Below are positions 1 to 10,915 of a DNA stretch of 64,000 nucleotides, piece by piece. The stretch lies in assembly GCA_964017145.1 (NCBI GenBank), contig OZ024849.1:1116001-1180000 (forward strand), read 5' to 3'. The notes under the pieces are model-generated. The model worked only from the letters and a program-made list of their open reading frames with translations. It did not search any database and was not told where the DNA came from. Positions within the stretch are counted from its first letter, which is position 1. Each line of letters begins with the position of its first letter. The position numbers and the translations under genes were made by a program. Source of the DNA: Agrocybe praecox. Lineage: Eukaryota > Basidiomycota > Agaricomycetes > Agaricales > Agrocybaceae.

Positions 1-218
1 GAGGGCATAGCATGGCGCCACCATATACCAGTCACTCACTGGTATACACCTAGAATTTCCTCTCGCGACTTTGGGGCAGGTTCAATTGCGCATAGTGGAT
101 GACAATAACCAGCGTCAACAGTGAAATACTTGTAAATGGCGGCTTTCTGTATATCCGGTGTGGCGGATGCTGTGATGAGTCTGATAACGGCGTGTATCTC
201 AACACTTGGACTTTGCAT
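1..218 (-). CDS. SigF-like NTF2-like domain protein, 5' part only (cut by window edge)
   Basis: The first coding exon runs from an ATG at 218 down to 40 and ends at a good donor (GTGAGT, 39-34 on the minus strand). The rest of the gene lies beyond the left edge. The readable peptide has the layout I associate with the N-terminus of fungal SigF-like NTF2-like proteins: a helix with EIHAVIRLIT, then DIQKAAIYKYFTVDAGYCHP, then an ILGVYQ stretch that would continue into an aromatic pair after the intron. The phase-2 splice inside the glutamine codon fits that. The fold is a small alpha+beta cone; the biochemical role of this fungal group is not known to me. The reading frame stays open upstream to a TTG at 284, but ATG 218 starts at the family's usual beginning. 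The family call rests on memory of the consensus, not on a search. Confidence 0.62.
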
Positions 219-421
219 CTCGGCTGAAAGGTGAACCAGGACTGTCGAGTCCTGTGGAAAGCTGTTTGGCGCCCTAGCCGACAAGTGATTTGCCTTTTAT
301 GGGGCTTTTGTCCTTTTTCGTAATAACCTTCTGTTACGATGACGTCATGACCAATGATCGGCTGCAAAGACAAAAATCGTGTACATATCCAAACGAGAAA
401 ACAAATAGCGACAAAAAATAA

Positions 422-1582
422 TCAAGGAAACTGGAAATGGGGCGTCGTGTAATAATCTGCATCATCATAGGAAATATCCTCGTACTCCCTCTCCGGAATA
501 AAGTCATTTCGCCACCTCTCTATTTGCTGTATTTTGGTCATATTTTCGGTCATATTTCTTTTGATAAACGCTGGAACGCCATTTTCTGCGCGAAATTCGA
601 CAGGGAATGCCACAATATCGTCACTGTCATTCATTTTGCAAGTCCTGAATGCCTTCATTGCAACGTCAACTTCGTTCTTCCACTGAGATTCGGCAGCGCG
701 TATCCAAGCCTCAGGCGATAAAGGGGGTGTAAGCGGTGCGCGCCGACCGTCCTCAATTTTGTCGTAATCCTCGTCCTCTGAGTCCGAGTCTGTTGAGGCT
801 TCGGCATCATCGGTAGTCATCGAAGTATCCTCATGTGGAAGTCGCGTAAATGACGAGGAACTGTGGCAAACTGATTCTCTGTATTGCTGGCGTTTTTCAT
901 AGTTACGAAGCAGCGGTATCTCCTCCGTTATCGTGGAAACTGATCCAAAGCAAACACCTCTTCGAGAAGTATCGTAGCCCCTTCGACGGGGATATTTGAG
1001 GACCTCGGCTGCATAAAAAACAAGCAATAAGTACTGCCAGCTACTATGTGACAGATAAATCACACGTCGTACTCACGGGACATCTTCATGGCCCTCCTTG
1101 GTGCTGGAGTATTGATACTATCCGTCCATCGTGGCTCTCCCCGGACGACCAAATAATAACTCGTTGATGCAGGGATGAGAGAAGTTTTTCCAGCAATGAC
1201 GTGCTCTACGGACATATCGCAGAATAAAAACTCTTCTGTGAAGGGGTAGAAGATACTTTTTAAGAGGAAGTTGAAAAGAAATCGAGAAAGCTGGAAGAAA
1301 AGTGCTAAGAGCGACATGGATAGCAAAGGCAATGAAAATTTTCCACCCAGAGCGACCAATAAAACGTTCCAAACGGCTGACAATAATAATATAAGAAGTG
1401 GGAACAAAAAACAGTCCTCGCATTCTAATCATGGCGATCGGGCTCGTTTGTATGTCGAGGAATGGAAGATCTCGGTTCGGATAGAGTAAAAGAGCTCTTG
1501 GCTGCTGTATGCTCACGTCTCCAGAAGATTGTCGTGAAAATCCCTCACGTCTGCCTCTCGAATAGCGGCGCAAGACTGTCAT
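422..1582 (-). CDS. Hypothetical membrane protein with acidic C-terminal tail
   Basis: Not recognised. My model joins three exons: ATG 1582 with donor GTGAGG near 1541, an acceptor (TTAG) near 1432, and a second intron from 1075 (GTGAGT) to about 1010 (TGCAG). The resulting protein has a short basic N-terminus, then a long hydrophobic stretch of about 60 residues that could form two membrane helices. A soluble part follows with a poly-acidic run (DSDSEDEDYD) and a PLTPPLSPEAW motif. The protein ends in a tyrosine- and aspartate-rich tail. Exon 1 and its start are the weakest part, because the first intron was chosen only to keep the hydrophobic frame open; the second intron is well supported. 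The gene is transcribed away from the p47 gene at 1910. Codon use looks like its neighbours, and I can propose no function. Confidence 0.5.
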
Positions 1583-1909
1583 CGCGCAGTATTGGCGCAG
1601 TAATGATAACACGACGAAGTCGCGATGCGGACTCGACACATCTACAGGGGGTCTCCAAGCTCACACTATGTCCTCGAGTAAGACGGCGAAAAGGAAGTTC
1701 GTTTAATCACCCAAATTTATGAGGTACTAAGGATTCAGAAGGTTCAACAAGAACTGTCGCGCAAGTTCGCTTAACGATCTAATCTAAATCACGTGGGAAG
1801 ATCTAATCTCAAAGCAGGGGACGCGTCAGAAATCATTATTCGGACTTACTCATCGTACTTTGTGCTGCAACGATCACAACAACTTATATACTTTGTTCAG
1901 AAGATAATT
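1583..1909. other. Divergent intergenic region
   Basis: This is a 327-base stretch between two genes transcribed away from each other, so it should hold both promoters. I see no clear TATA box, repeat or open frame worth calling. Confidence 0.5.
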
Positions 1910-3353
1910 ATGTCTGGTGACGGTGCTGGTAGAACACTCTCTGGTGACCCAGCTGAGCCTCTTCCTTCTAACTGGGCACGCTCCAGCAGTGCTCCAAGAG
2001 TTGGCCGCATTGGTGATTGGTCAGGTTCTTCATCTTCGAGGTACTTCTATTATTTGTACAGTCTATGATCAACGACTGAAAGAGTACATCAGAGGAGGAT
2101 CAAGTGGTGGTGGAAGGTTTGGGACCTTGTCCAGCCTGAACAGTGGAGGCGGTGGCGGTGGCGGGAGGGGACCTGTTCCGGACGACGACGATGACGACGA
2201 TGACGACGATGAAAACAAAGGTGTTGAGAGCTGGTTTACTGGAGGAGAACGAAGGTGAGGATCTTTCTTAATGATCATCGACTAGAATATGGACTTATGC
2301 GTACAATCAGTGGCTTGTCTGTTCAAAATCCAGATCGCCAACGTGCCGTACCAGGAGGCGACATGGTCAGAGATCTACTGAGACGTGCGGCTGAGTAAGT
2401 TACGATGGTGTCTACTGTTACTCTCGGTAAACCATAGTTTTCTATAGAGCTGGACCTGCTCCTGAAGAACCGGAAAGACGTTCGTCAGCCTTTGCCGGAG
2501 GCGGCCATACCCTTGGAAGCGATGACGTAGAAAGCTCGTACATTCCCGATCCTAATGCTGATGAAGAAGGTTTGTTGAATTACTATAGGAATTTTTAAGT
2601 ACTAACAAACGACCTACAGAAGAGACAGCCATTCGTCATTTAACTATATGGCGTAACGGGTTCCAAGTGGAGGATGGAGAGCTGATGAGATTTGACGATC
2701 CTGCACAAGCGCAGATCCTGGCTGAGATTAATGCAGGGTATGTTATTTTCAACCTTTTATTTGAGACGCAAATTTATCCCACTAGACATGCGCCCCCATC
2801 TGTGCTTAATGTCCGACAAGGCCAGCACGTCGAGTTGCGTGTTGCCAAACGTTTGGAGGAAGACTATGTGCCACCCAAAGGCTCAAAGATTTTCTCAGGT
2901 TCGGGTCACCGACTAGGGGCGGTTGTCCCAGAAGTGGCCGCTCCAAGCCGCTCTTCTGCAATGCCGGGAGGCTTTCCGTTGGCGGCGTCATCGGTACCTT
3001 CGTCAGCAGATAGGCCCAAGACAGATAGGCCCAAGATCCCGACTAGCTTCGAAGTTGACCAAACTCAGCCCACTACGAGCATACAAATTCGGCTCGCAGA
3101 TGGCACAAGGTAAGTTAATATCCCCGTATCCAGATGTTATTGATACGAGTGAATATCCAGGATTGTGGCGCGAATGAACTTGACGCACACTGTTGGGGAC
3201 ATTAGGAATTTCATCAATGCTTCTCGACCGGAGAATCTGACTCGTCCGTACACCATAGGAACGACATTTCCAAATCGTACTCTGGATGATGATGCAGCTA
3301 CTGTTCAAGGAGCGGGGCTTGTTAACAGTGTCATTGTACAACGCTGGGCATAA
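1910..3353 (+). CDS. SHP1: p47/Shp1-type Cdc48 (p97) cofactor with SEP and UBX domains
   Basis: This is an adaptor of the AAA ATPase Cdc48/p97, used in membrane fusion, proteasomal turnover and phosphatase regulation. Seven exons (1910-2040, 2093-2254, 2311-2394, 2448-2569, 2620-2737, 2786-3109, 3161-3353) sum to an exact frame of 377 residues. In order: a GRTL/PLPSNW segment; an SHP-like motif (GRFGTLSSL); Gly and Asp runs; the conserved [15 protein letters not shown] block and [12 protein letters not shown] helix; the SEP domain ([35 protein letters not shown]); and a C-terminal UBX domain ([29 protein letters not shown]). The UBX loop reads TTFPNR, close to the FPR motif that binds p97. 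The usual N-terminal UBA domain is not visible: the protein begins almost at once with the linker, and upstream frames do not supply one. The family identity is very secure; the N-terminus is less so. Confidence 0.93.
2137..2213 (+). repeat. Codon-repeat tracts (Gly then Asp) inside the p47 gene
   Basis: An imperfect GGT/GGC run coding seven or more glycines is followed by GAC/GAT repeats coding about ten aspartates. Both lie in the disordered linker before the conserved GGERSG block, so length changes here should be tolerated. The opposite strand reads as a long Pro/Ser ORF that is only a shadow. Confidence 0.8.
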
Positions 3354-3981
3354 GTGTGCTCTATAGGTTTCCGCGTCTGGATGTTCTTGAGTTCGATCCT
3401 ACACTGCCCGAGTTTAAATCAGAATAACACGTTCTTGTTTCTGTCAGCAGGTACTGTACGTCAATGAATGAACATTAGATTGTCGCTTGCGATGTTCAAC
3501 TTGAGCGACATTTCTTTTTGAACCACATACTTCTTTATCCTTCACCAGGGCCCAGGCGCCTTACGCGGCCCCCACACACATTGGCGTGGGTACTTTGATT
3601 GCAGAGATGTCGAATCCGCAACGCGACTTCGTCATGTTATCAGTACTTCGTGCCATGAGTTGCACTTTGGGAAGCAAGTCTGGGAGATGCTTGTCAGACT
3701 TTTGAATTGACGATCTAGAATTGTGAGTTGCCGAAAGTTATGAGGCCGCGTCATGACTATTTCGAACTGCTTTCAGGCAATTGTGAGTCACTTCGCAAGG
3801 AACTAATCGCGGTCCCGTGGCTCTCATTCTCATGTCTATCGCCAAGAGTGTTGGGGCCTTTGCGAGTATAAATACAGGAAGGAATGGACGACAAAGGCCA
3901 AGTTGAAAAGTTCACCCACTTTCAATAATAAAGCTCAATTTGAAACACCCAGACAAGACCAATCAAGTCGTCCGAGTCATC
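3354..3981. other. Intergenic region: p47 3' end and VOC-gene promoter
   Basis: The left part is the presumed 3' UTR of the p47 gene. The right part carries the TATA-like box at 3867. No conserved open frame was seen on either strand. Confidence 0.5.
3867..3874 (+). promoter_or_regulatory. TATA-like box (TATAAATA) upstream of the VOC gene
   Basis: The motif lies 115 bases before the chosen ATG (3982). A transcript starting about 30 bases downstream would begin before both candidate ATGs (3940 and 3982), so the box does not decide between them. Confidence 0.5.
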
Positions 3982-4454
3982 ATGTCGTTCCACCATGTCG
4001 CAATTCAAGTTCAAGACGTTGAAGCCTCTCGCAAATTTTATACTGCCACCCTCAAGCCATTGGGATACACCTTGAATATGTCTTTCGCAGACGGACAGGT
4101 CAATGGGTTTGGCATTGGACAAGGCGCCCATTTCTACATATCCGGCGCAAAACCCTCTGCGGAGAAGAATGAACCGTCCGTTACGGGACCCCTTCATGTT
4201 GCTTTCAATGCGACCAGTAGGCAGCAAGTCGATGAGTTCCATGCAGCTGCTATGTAAGTGAGATGGGGAGAAATTGAGTTGTACAGCCTTCTGACGAGTT
4301 CTACAGTGCGGCAGGCGGCAAGTGCAATGGACCACCTGGGATTCGTCGTCATTATTCCTGGTACGCTGGTAACTACTACGCAGCTTTCGTCCTGGATGCA
4401 GAGGGGAGGAACATTGAGGCGGTCTGCATTGGAACCGAGCCGTCCGATGATTAG
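3982..4454 (+). CDS. VOC-superfamily (glyoxalase/bleomycin-resistance-fold) protein
   Basis: A small single-domain protein of 139 residues made from two exons (3982-4253 and 4307-4454). The intron has a GTAAGT donor and CTACAG acceptor and is phase 2. It opens with FHHVAIQVQDVEASRKFY, the classical VOC start in which the histidine is a metal ligand. It then has the LKPLGYT turn, GFGIGQGAHFYI, the central HVAFNATSRQQVDEFHAAA repeat (a second histidine), and after the intron the GKCNGPPGIRRHYSWYAGNYYAAFVLDAEGR block with the usual YAAFVLDPDG-like end. Fungal members of this group act as lyases or isomerases on small metabolites, or have no known substrate; I cannot tell which. A longer in-frame start exists at 3940, but MSFHHVAIQV matches the family start. 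Confidence 0.88.
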
Positions 4455-4806
4455 TTGGATTTGTACTATTAATTTAACTTCAAATTACGCGTTGGACGCG
4501 AAGTGTCACATATCACGTGAACGTTTGAACCCCGTTCCTTGTTTGCAACAGCACATTCCACCCTATTCCCCCACTACGCTAATTCTTCACCAGTTCCCGG
4601 TTACCGCTCAGTGCGCTCATCATTCTTTCAGATTATTTCGGGCCCTTGCCAAATAGAATGGCTTGCCACAATGTTACCGTGTCATTTTGCAGAAAAGCCT
4701 GCTTGACATCATCCCAATGACATCACTACTGGAGCACGAAAAATGAATATAGAATGCAAGATACTGTCACTGTACAGCATTCCATACACTCCTAGCTACT
4801 TACAGC
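4455..4806. other. Intergenic region between VOC and FMO genes
   Basis: This is about 350 bases with an E-box-like CACGTG near 4515 and no coding signal I can support. Confidence 0.4.
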
Positions 4807-7247
4807 ATGAATGCGCGAACATATGCTGCTTTGAAACAAGCTCTCGATGAACTCATAACTGAATTCACCACGCTTTATCATTCGGGGCGTTATTTCCAAT
4901 TGCTCAACCCACTCCGATTTGCACGGTTCGTCTGGAATATATTCTACATCTTTACGCAAACCGTCATAGTTTATTTCTTCAAACCGGTGTGTCTTCCACC
5001 TTCTCTCACAATGTTTACGTTTACCCGTACTGATTGGCTTTCAATAGCGACCTCCTAATACTACCCACGCTTTGACGAATAATCGTGCAAGGATAGCGGT
5101 CATTGGTGCCGGCATCACAGGAATAAGCTCAGCAGCGTGAGGAGCTCGATATGCTCTTGATTTCCTATTGAATGACTCAGGCTATACTTGTAGGCACGCA
5201 ATATCTCATGGGTTTGAAGTGGTTATTTTCGAAGCAGGCCCAAAAGCTGCTGTCGGAGGGATCTGGTCAAACGTAAATACGACTTCTGGCCTACAGCTCA
5301 ACTCGTTATTGTATCGCTTCCATCCCGCTGTAATTTGGAGCAAAGCGTTCCCTAAACGAAACGAAATTATTGGTGGTAGGCATATTATATATATCATCCA
5401 TAAATATGTTCACTTTTTCTTTTTCCAGAGGTAAGAAGAATATGGAAGGAGTACCAACTCGCCCCGCGCACGCGATTCAATGTATGTACTCTTTACGTGA
5501 TAAACAGTACGAGTCTCATGATTATACCCCGTATATCTCGTAGACCCCAGTCAAGTCGGTCAAGCGAGCGACTCCCCCTGATGGCGAGTCTACATGGAAG
5601 GACGACCCGGAGAGATCAAGATGGGTCATCAATGACGGCAAAGAAGGGGTCTTTGACGCCGTCATCGTCACCATTGGAACATGCGGAGAACCTAACTGGA
5701 TCAATTTGCCAGGCATGCCACAGAATGGACGAGAACATGAACATGAACAGAAACCCAAGAGGGTGGACACAAAGTCTCGAAGAAGAAAATCCAGCCCTAC
5801 TCAGGACGTGGACTTGCCCATGGACAAGACTGATACCAAGAAAGAAAGCGACTCACCAGAAGAGAAACATAAAGTAGATGACGACAACAAACAGTCTGCA
5901 AAGGACATTTTCTCAAAGACTATAATCCATTCCTCCCAGTTGGACTCTCCATCTTTCAATCTCAAAGGTGGCGAAAAAGTTGTGGTCATTGGTAGCGGTG
6001 CCAGCGGAGTGGAGGCCGTCGAAACTGTCTTAGATAAATTCGGTAGCATCCTCGATTCTAAAGAAGGGGAAAGGCAGGGTGTTGAAATTACCATAATTGC
6101 TCGAAACGACAAATGGATAATTCCTCGCAATGCTATCGTTGATACATGCATTGCAGGACAACCGTTTGGGAGACAGATGCCTTTTAGCTTTTTGTGGGAA
6201 ACATTTCTCAAGTACTGGCACTACCATGGAGTCCATGAGCTAGTACCGAAAGATCTAGGTATATACGAAGGAACACCTGTGAGTTTTTTATAACGAACTC
6301 TTGTTTCAAAATGTTTACTTATTTTTTAAGATCGTAAACGATGATTTTCTGGGGCATGTCAAATCCGGTCGCTGCCAATACGTGCGCGGTTCCCCCGTTC
6401 GTCTGACGAGTAAAGGTGTTATAGTCGCAGCGAGGGAAAGCCAGAAAGGATCTGCTGCTAAGAAAGCCAATAGAAATGTCAAAGAAATTGAAAAAGGGCA
6501 GGAGGACTTAATTGAGGCAGACATCATAGTTCTTGCTACAGGCTTCAAGCACCCCAGCATCGATTTTTTGCCGAAAGATTTATTTCCCGAAGGATACCAA
6601 GTAAGCATCGAGTTCTTTATGTCAGTTTATATGTGTTTATTTTTGCTCATTCAGCGTCCCGACTTGTACCTTCAAAATTTCTCCACCGAGGATTGGTCAA
6701 TATTAATGACGAACTCAGCGTATATGAACGCGATTGGCACGGTGTGAGTGGCCTATTTGGGTTTGTGTTTTACCACCTTACTCAGGATCAATGTCTTTAG
6801 TGGGCACTTGTAAGTTGAAACCACTTATCTGATCAATGTATGTATCAATGCACTGACTTGTAATGTCGATTGACAGCCACATTGGCATATGTACGTGATT
6901 CCATCCCTGGCTACTGTAAAAATCTTTACCGAGTCCATTCAGACACACGTATCCTCTTGACGTTCCTCATGGACAACAATTCACGACCCTCAACTAAGGA
7001 CATGAAACTTTGGGTTGATGTCCTCCGGTTTCTGAAAAAAGGCGCGACGGGAGGAGCCTTGGGTTTCTTTACGTATATGGAACTGAGTAAGCCGGTGTCT
7101 TATACCAACTTCAAGTTGTTGATCTTTTACCTATGTTCCTTTTTCCTCTGTCGTTTAGCCATTTGGTTGATCACATTCCATTTATTTCGACCGGATCGAC
7201 TGCGCTGGATCCTTTTTATTATGAATGGATGGGGGGCGAGTACTTGA
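4807..7247 (+). CDS. Flavin-containing monooxygenase (FMO/BVMO type)
   Basis: An FAD- and NADPH-dependent monooxygenase that oxygenates nitrogen, sulfur or carbonyl groups of small molecules; the substrate is unknown. Eleven exons sum to an exact frame of about 617 residues. An N-terminal helix (WNIFYIFTQTVIVYFF) may anchor it in a membrane. Then come the FAD Rossmann motif IAVIGAGITG (residues ~75-85), ATPPDGESTW, the NADPH motif VVVIGSGASG (~312-321) and the signature IIVLATGF (~480). The conserved C-terminal stretch IGTVGHFHIGIYTRILL is only rebuilt if two tiny exons are accepted: 6801-6809 (9 nt) and 6877-6890 (14 nt). A lysine/glutamate-rich insertion of about 70 residues (5724-5940) separates two conserved parts and is unusual. 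The end is MELTIWLITFHLF after a last intron (7087-7158). The gene follows the VOC gene on the same strand, and no cluster is evident. Confidence 0.9.
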
Positions 7248-7933
7248 GTGGGAATATCTAATGAATTTCGAGTGTATGTACTAACCGCAATTGAAATTAT
7301 TGCAAGACCAGCGACGAGGATCCGTTCTCAAGCTGTTCTCTACTGTATGTATTGTATAAAGTCTATTGTTTATTGAGAAAGCCCAGTGTAATGTCAACGT
7401 CATGGGGAATTGTATTGAAAACTAAGGTCACACGATAAAGTAAGGGATAGTTTCATCATTTATGGAAAGAGAATTGAACGGGCCGGTCAGCCCCCGGTCA
7501 GCCCGTTTTAGTCATAAATTTGCAAGGGCTTCCCCCAACCATCATCATCGTTTTTTCACCACCAAAAGCTAGCTTCATATCAAGTTCCATAGCTAATAGA
7601 AGCTTGGGAAATATCCAATATATCTATGCTATGATTACAATGCTCAAAAATCAAAATTTATCGGCGCAATTCACTTGTTGATGTCCCTGCTTGTCGCCTT
7701 ACATATGTATCTGCTTTGCCCTGGTCTATCCGCCGGCTGATCATCGCAGTATCTGGGCTCTTACACTGTCATGAAAGTACGTACATGATGAGGTTATTTC
7801 TTCGATCTCCACGAAATGATTACCAACTTAGTCTCACAGACATCCCTTCAAAGGGCCCGCGAAAATTATGTTTCCTTGCTTATCCCTGTATTTAATCCCC
7901 TTGAGCTCTACAAAGTCCTTGCATCAAAGAAGT
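7248..7933. other. Intergenic region between FMO and the DUF6533 array
   Basis: This stretch holds the FMO 3' end and a short perfect inverted repeat at 7477-7507, listed separately. I see nothing else coding here. Confidence 0.45.
7477..7507. repeat. Inverted repeat with internal direct repeat
   Basis: The arms AACGGGC (7477-7483) and GCCCGTT (7501-7507) are perfect complements. The loop contains two copies of CGGTCAGCCC running into the right arm. It could fold as a GC-rich hairpin about 230 bases after the FMO stop codon. Confidence 0.6.
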
Positions 7934-9473
7934 ATGAGCCAATGGGTAGACAAATCAGCGTTCTTCATGAGATCAAGTCTATTCGCTAGTGCTTTCTCGT
8001 TGCTGGTGAGTTGAATCAACTCTCCGAACTGTCAAAAGCACTCATTGATTTTGTATAATAGGTGTATGATTATGTCTGCACTTTCGAAACAGAGGTAATT
8101 GATTTGTCGTCATAGGGTTTTGGCTCATCCACAACACCTCATAGGTTACTTACGTGTGGTCATGTCCGTGGTCATACGGGTCTCTTCTATTCTATTTGAA
8201 CCGATATCTTCCGCTCCTCGATATAGTTTTTTATTTGCGCCGTGAGTACTACATGTGCAATTCCCCCTTCTCTATTGCCTTTTAATTTATTTCACAGCCG
8301 TTCTTTCCAAAACGATATCACAAATGGTTCGGTAACAAAACAATTGCTGAAGACCCAAGGGCAATCCTCTAAAAAAATTATCCAGGAGTGTATATGGTTT
8401 TTCCCTCTTGGACAGTGGATATTTATTGTTGGGCTGATAATTTCTGAGCGTAAGTTCTATTTTATCTGACAAAAATGCTCTGAACATCCATTATAAGTCA
8501 TTATTATTTTGCGAACGTACGCTATCTGGGGATGCCGCAGATTAATATTCTGGATTCTGACATTCGTAACACTTGTGAGTGTACCTGGTTGTCTCATGGT
8601 GCTCAATTTACAAGTTGCTAGATTTCTATGGGGACAATCTTGGGTATAAGTGGGTACAGGACGTACCTAGACTATCGCAGGTTGAAAAACAGGCTGAAAA
8701 GCGGCCCCCTGCCTAATAACATAAAATGCCAGATATCTGCGATAGGGGACTCCCCCTCAAACAGAAAGACCATGTTGGGGTTTTTTATGGTAATTTTCCT
8801 CGCAGAATTAGGTGTGTCATCAGAAAATGTTTCGAAGTACTTATACGGACCGTTCAATGCTTTTTTCAACGTGAAGTTCTAGGTGTATTAACCATCATCA
8901 AGGCCAAAGAACATTGTAAGTGCTTTTGAAGTTGTTGCTATACCCGTCATTTCCTGACTTTGCGACCCAGTTACACATACATCACGAACATGGGTCAGGC
9001 AGCTATATAAGAACGGGATATTGCATTGCTTATGCATGCTTGGTGAGTGAATTCCTTTGGTGAAACTGTGAAACAAGCCCTCGAATTGAAGTTTGTTTAG
9101 CGCTAAGTGCTGGAAACACGGCCATAGCACTTGCAGGCGGTGTGAGTTACCGAAAAGACTCTCCTGATTAGTTTTCAGACATTGACGATCTTATATTGTA
9201 TAGGAGGCGTCCCAGTCTCTTCTATACCCGTGGCTACGTGTGATGCACTCGGTCTTTTGTAACCGGGTCATATTCCTCATTTTAAAAAATCGAAACCTGG
9301 GCCGTGGACCTGCCGTTCACCATGATGAAAATAATTCCGATTCACAAACAAGTGTCTATACAAGCGGAGCCATGGTTATGTTCACTACTGTGCAGCTTGA
9401 CACACTGCCAGTTGACGGGAGCCTCGAATCATCATCATGGAAAGTCAGGGCGCAGCAGGAGTGGATTCGCTGA
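7934..9473 (+). CDS. DUF6533 multi-helix membrane protein, tandem copy 1
   Basis: An Agaricomycete-type DUF6533 integral membrane protein with about seven hydrophobic segments and no known function. The domain start is clear across three exons: a leader from ATG 7934, then VYDYVCTFETE, then VTYVWSCPWSYGSLLFYLNR. A 29-nt exon (8298-8326) follows, then ECIWFFPLGQWIFIVGLIISE, IIILRTYAIWG..LIFWIL, the cytosolic LPNNIKCQIS loop, LTIIKAKEHF, TWVRQLYKNGIL and LHSVF-like VMHSVFCNRVIFLIL. It ends in a soluble tail with the family-like QEWIR at the stop. About ten short introns are needed. The donor after the 29-nt exon (GTTCGG) is weak, but its position is matched in copy 2. The topology recalls seven-helix receptors, but I would not call it a GPCR. 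Copy 2 lies 1.4 kb downstream in the same direction. Confidence 0.82.
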
Positions 9474-9767
9474 TCCAAGTTTTGCCGATCATGGGGTACT
9501 ACAATCGTAGTATAGGGCTGTAGTCACTTGTACATCCAAGCTGAAGCCTAAATGGACATCTTATTTTGTTTGCGATAGGAATTATCTATGACGGCTCAAG
9601 ACTTCAGTGGTTTCGGACGGGCCGCAAAGCGGTGACTTGGTCTCTTCTTGGGGCCAAACACGCTGCCCTGCCATCCCTGTTGTAGACTTGGGTAGCCTCG
9701 AGGGCGGGGACGTGATGGTTCCTCAGGGTGTCTGCGTGTAAGCAATATCTTTCATGCCCTGGTCCGT

Positions 9768-9990
9768 TTGACCATCCGACTGCAGTTATCATTATTTTAC
9801 GAACATTTGCGATCTGGGGCCTTCAGCGATCGATTTTTTGGATTTTGGCGCCTCTCCCGGCTGTAGGTCGCAGGATTATCTGCCTTTTTCTTCATTTTCT
9901 CCACTATGCTAGCCTTTACCGCATGGAAGACTTCTATCAACTACGGCAGACCCCATTTCATTTTGCTTAATAACTCTCGTAGGTAAATTG
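9768..9990 (+). pseudogene. Relic of a third DUF6533 gene
   Basis: After an AG at 9785 the sequence reads IIILRTFAIWGLQRSIFWILAP, matching IIILRTYAIWG..LIFWIL in copy 1 and the same helix in copy 2. After a gap comes MLAFTAWKTSINYGR in another frame, matching the MLSLTAWQTAVDYHR exon of copy 2. I find neither the DUF6533 start block upstream nor the IKAKEH and C-terminal blocks downstream in any frame, so this is a decayed middle part and not a working gene. It sits between the two intact copies, which suggests a former array of at least three genes. Confidence 0.7.
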
Positions 9991-9999
9991 TTCGATCGA

Positions 10000-10915
10000 A
10001 ATGAAAGGCACATATTTGTACCTGCTTCTAGTATTTACAACTATATGTAGTAGGATATTGGACTCGCACACCGATGAGTTGGACTTCAAAATGTCTCACC
10101 CCATCTTGCAGCCTTCGGCCATTGCGGCAGATCACGGGATCGTGCGATGATAGGTCGAATCGTTGTGTACGAGTGTTTCTTTCCTTTACCGCAAAGACCT
10201 GCTTAACATCATTCTGCTCGTGTTGAGGTCTCGCCGCCAACTGAGGATGTTCCGAGGCGACCTTAACAGGTTTTCTGACATTAATCAGTGGCAGTGCCCA
10301 ATTTTACTTGGGCGAGAAAGAAATTGAACGGCCGAGTGAAACCTTTATTTCTTCTCGGAGAATTCCTGACATTCTTCGTCCTTAACTCAACAATTGATAT
10401 CAACGCAATCAAGGGCTGACATGCTGGGGTACCTCGAATCACGTTTTCCTGGACCCTGTTATCCATATTGACGACTCGAAGCTCCTTTCGAACTACTTAA
10501 TTCAGCTTGGCTTTTGAAAAGTTTTGCCATATCAACGTTCAGTCAGCTCGAGAAACAAACCGGGTTCTCGGGTTCAGACCCCAAACGCGTCACCCTGACT
10601 ACTCAGTTGGCGAAGCTACACTACTGTTCAAAACATTTTCTCGGACTCTCTCTGGAGTCTGGACAACCTAGACTCATGCTTGCTCTCGCCGAGCCTGACA
10701 TCCAGATTTGGTAGCTTCACTAGCATAGATCATAAGGTACATAATATTATATCACCATCTTTCCCGCCCTACATCCTACCTAAAAGCTTCTCGCCTAATT
10801 CAAATCATTTTATCCTTCAGAAATTCGCTGCATAACAAAGCTCCCGACAACCCCCTCTTTTTTTCTCTTCTGGTGGTAGGTAGGACTCGAGTTGTCCTTT
10901 TTTGAAGAGCTGTCT
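10000..10915. other. Region between the relic and DUF6533 copy 2
   Basis: Some 900 bases with only short open frames and no domain I recognise. A faint likeness to the LPNNIQCQIS loop near 10070-10095 may be the last trace of the relic, but it is too weak to call. Confidence 0.35.

Noticed and set aside
10540..10600. Possible tRNA 3' arm (GGGTTCAGACCCC-like) near 10570
   Set aside because: No cloverleaf can be folded around it; the acceptor and anticodon arms are missing.
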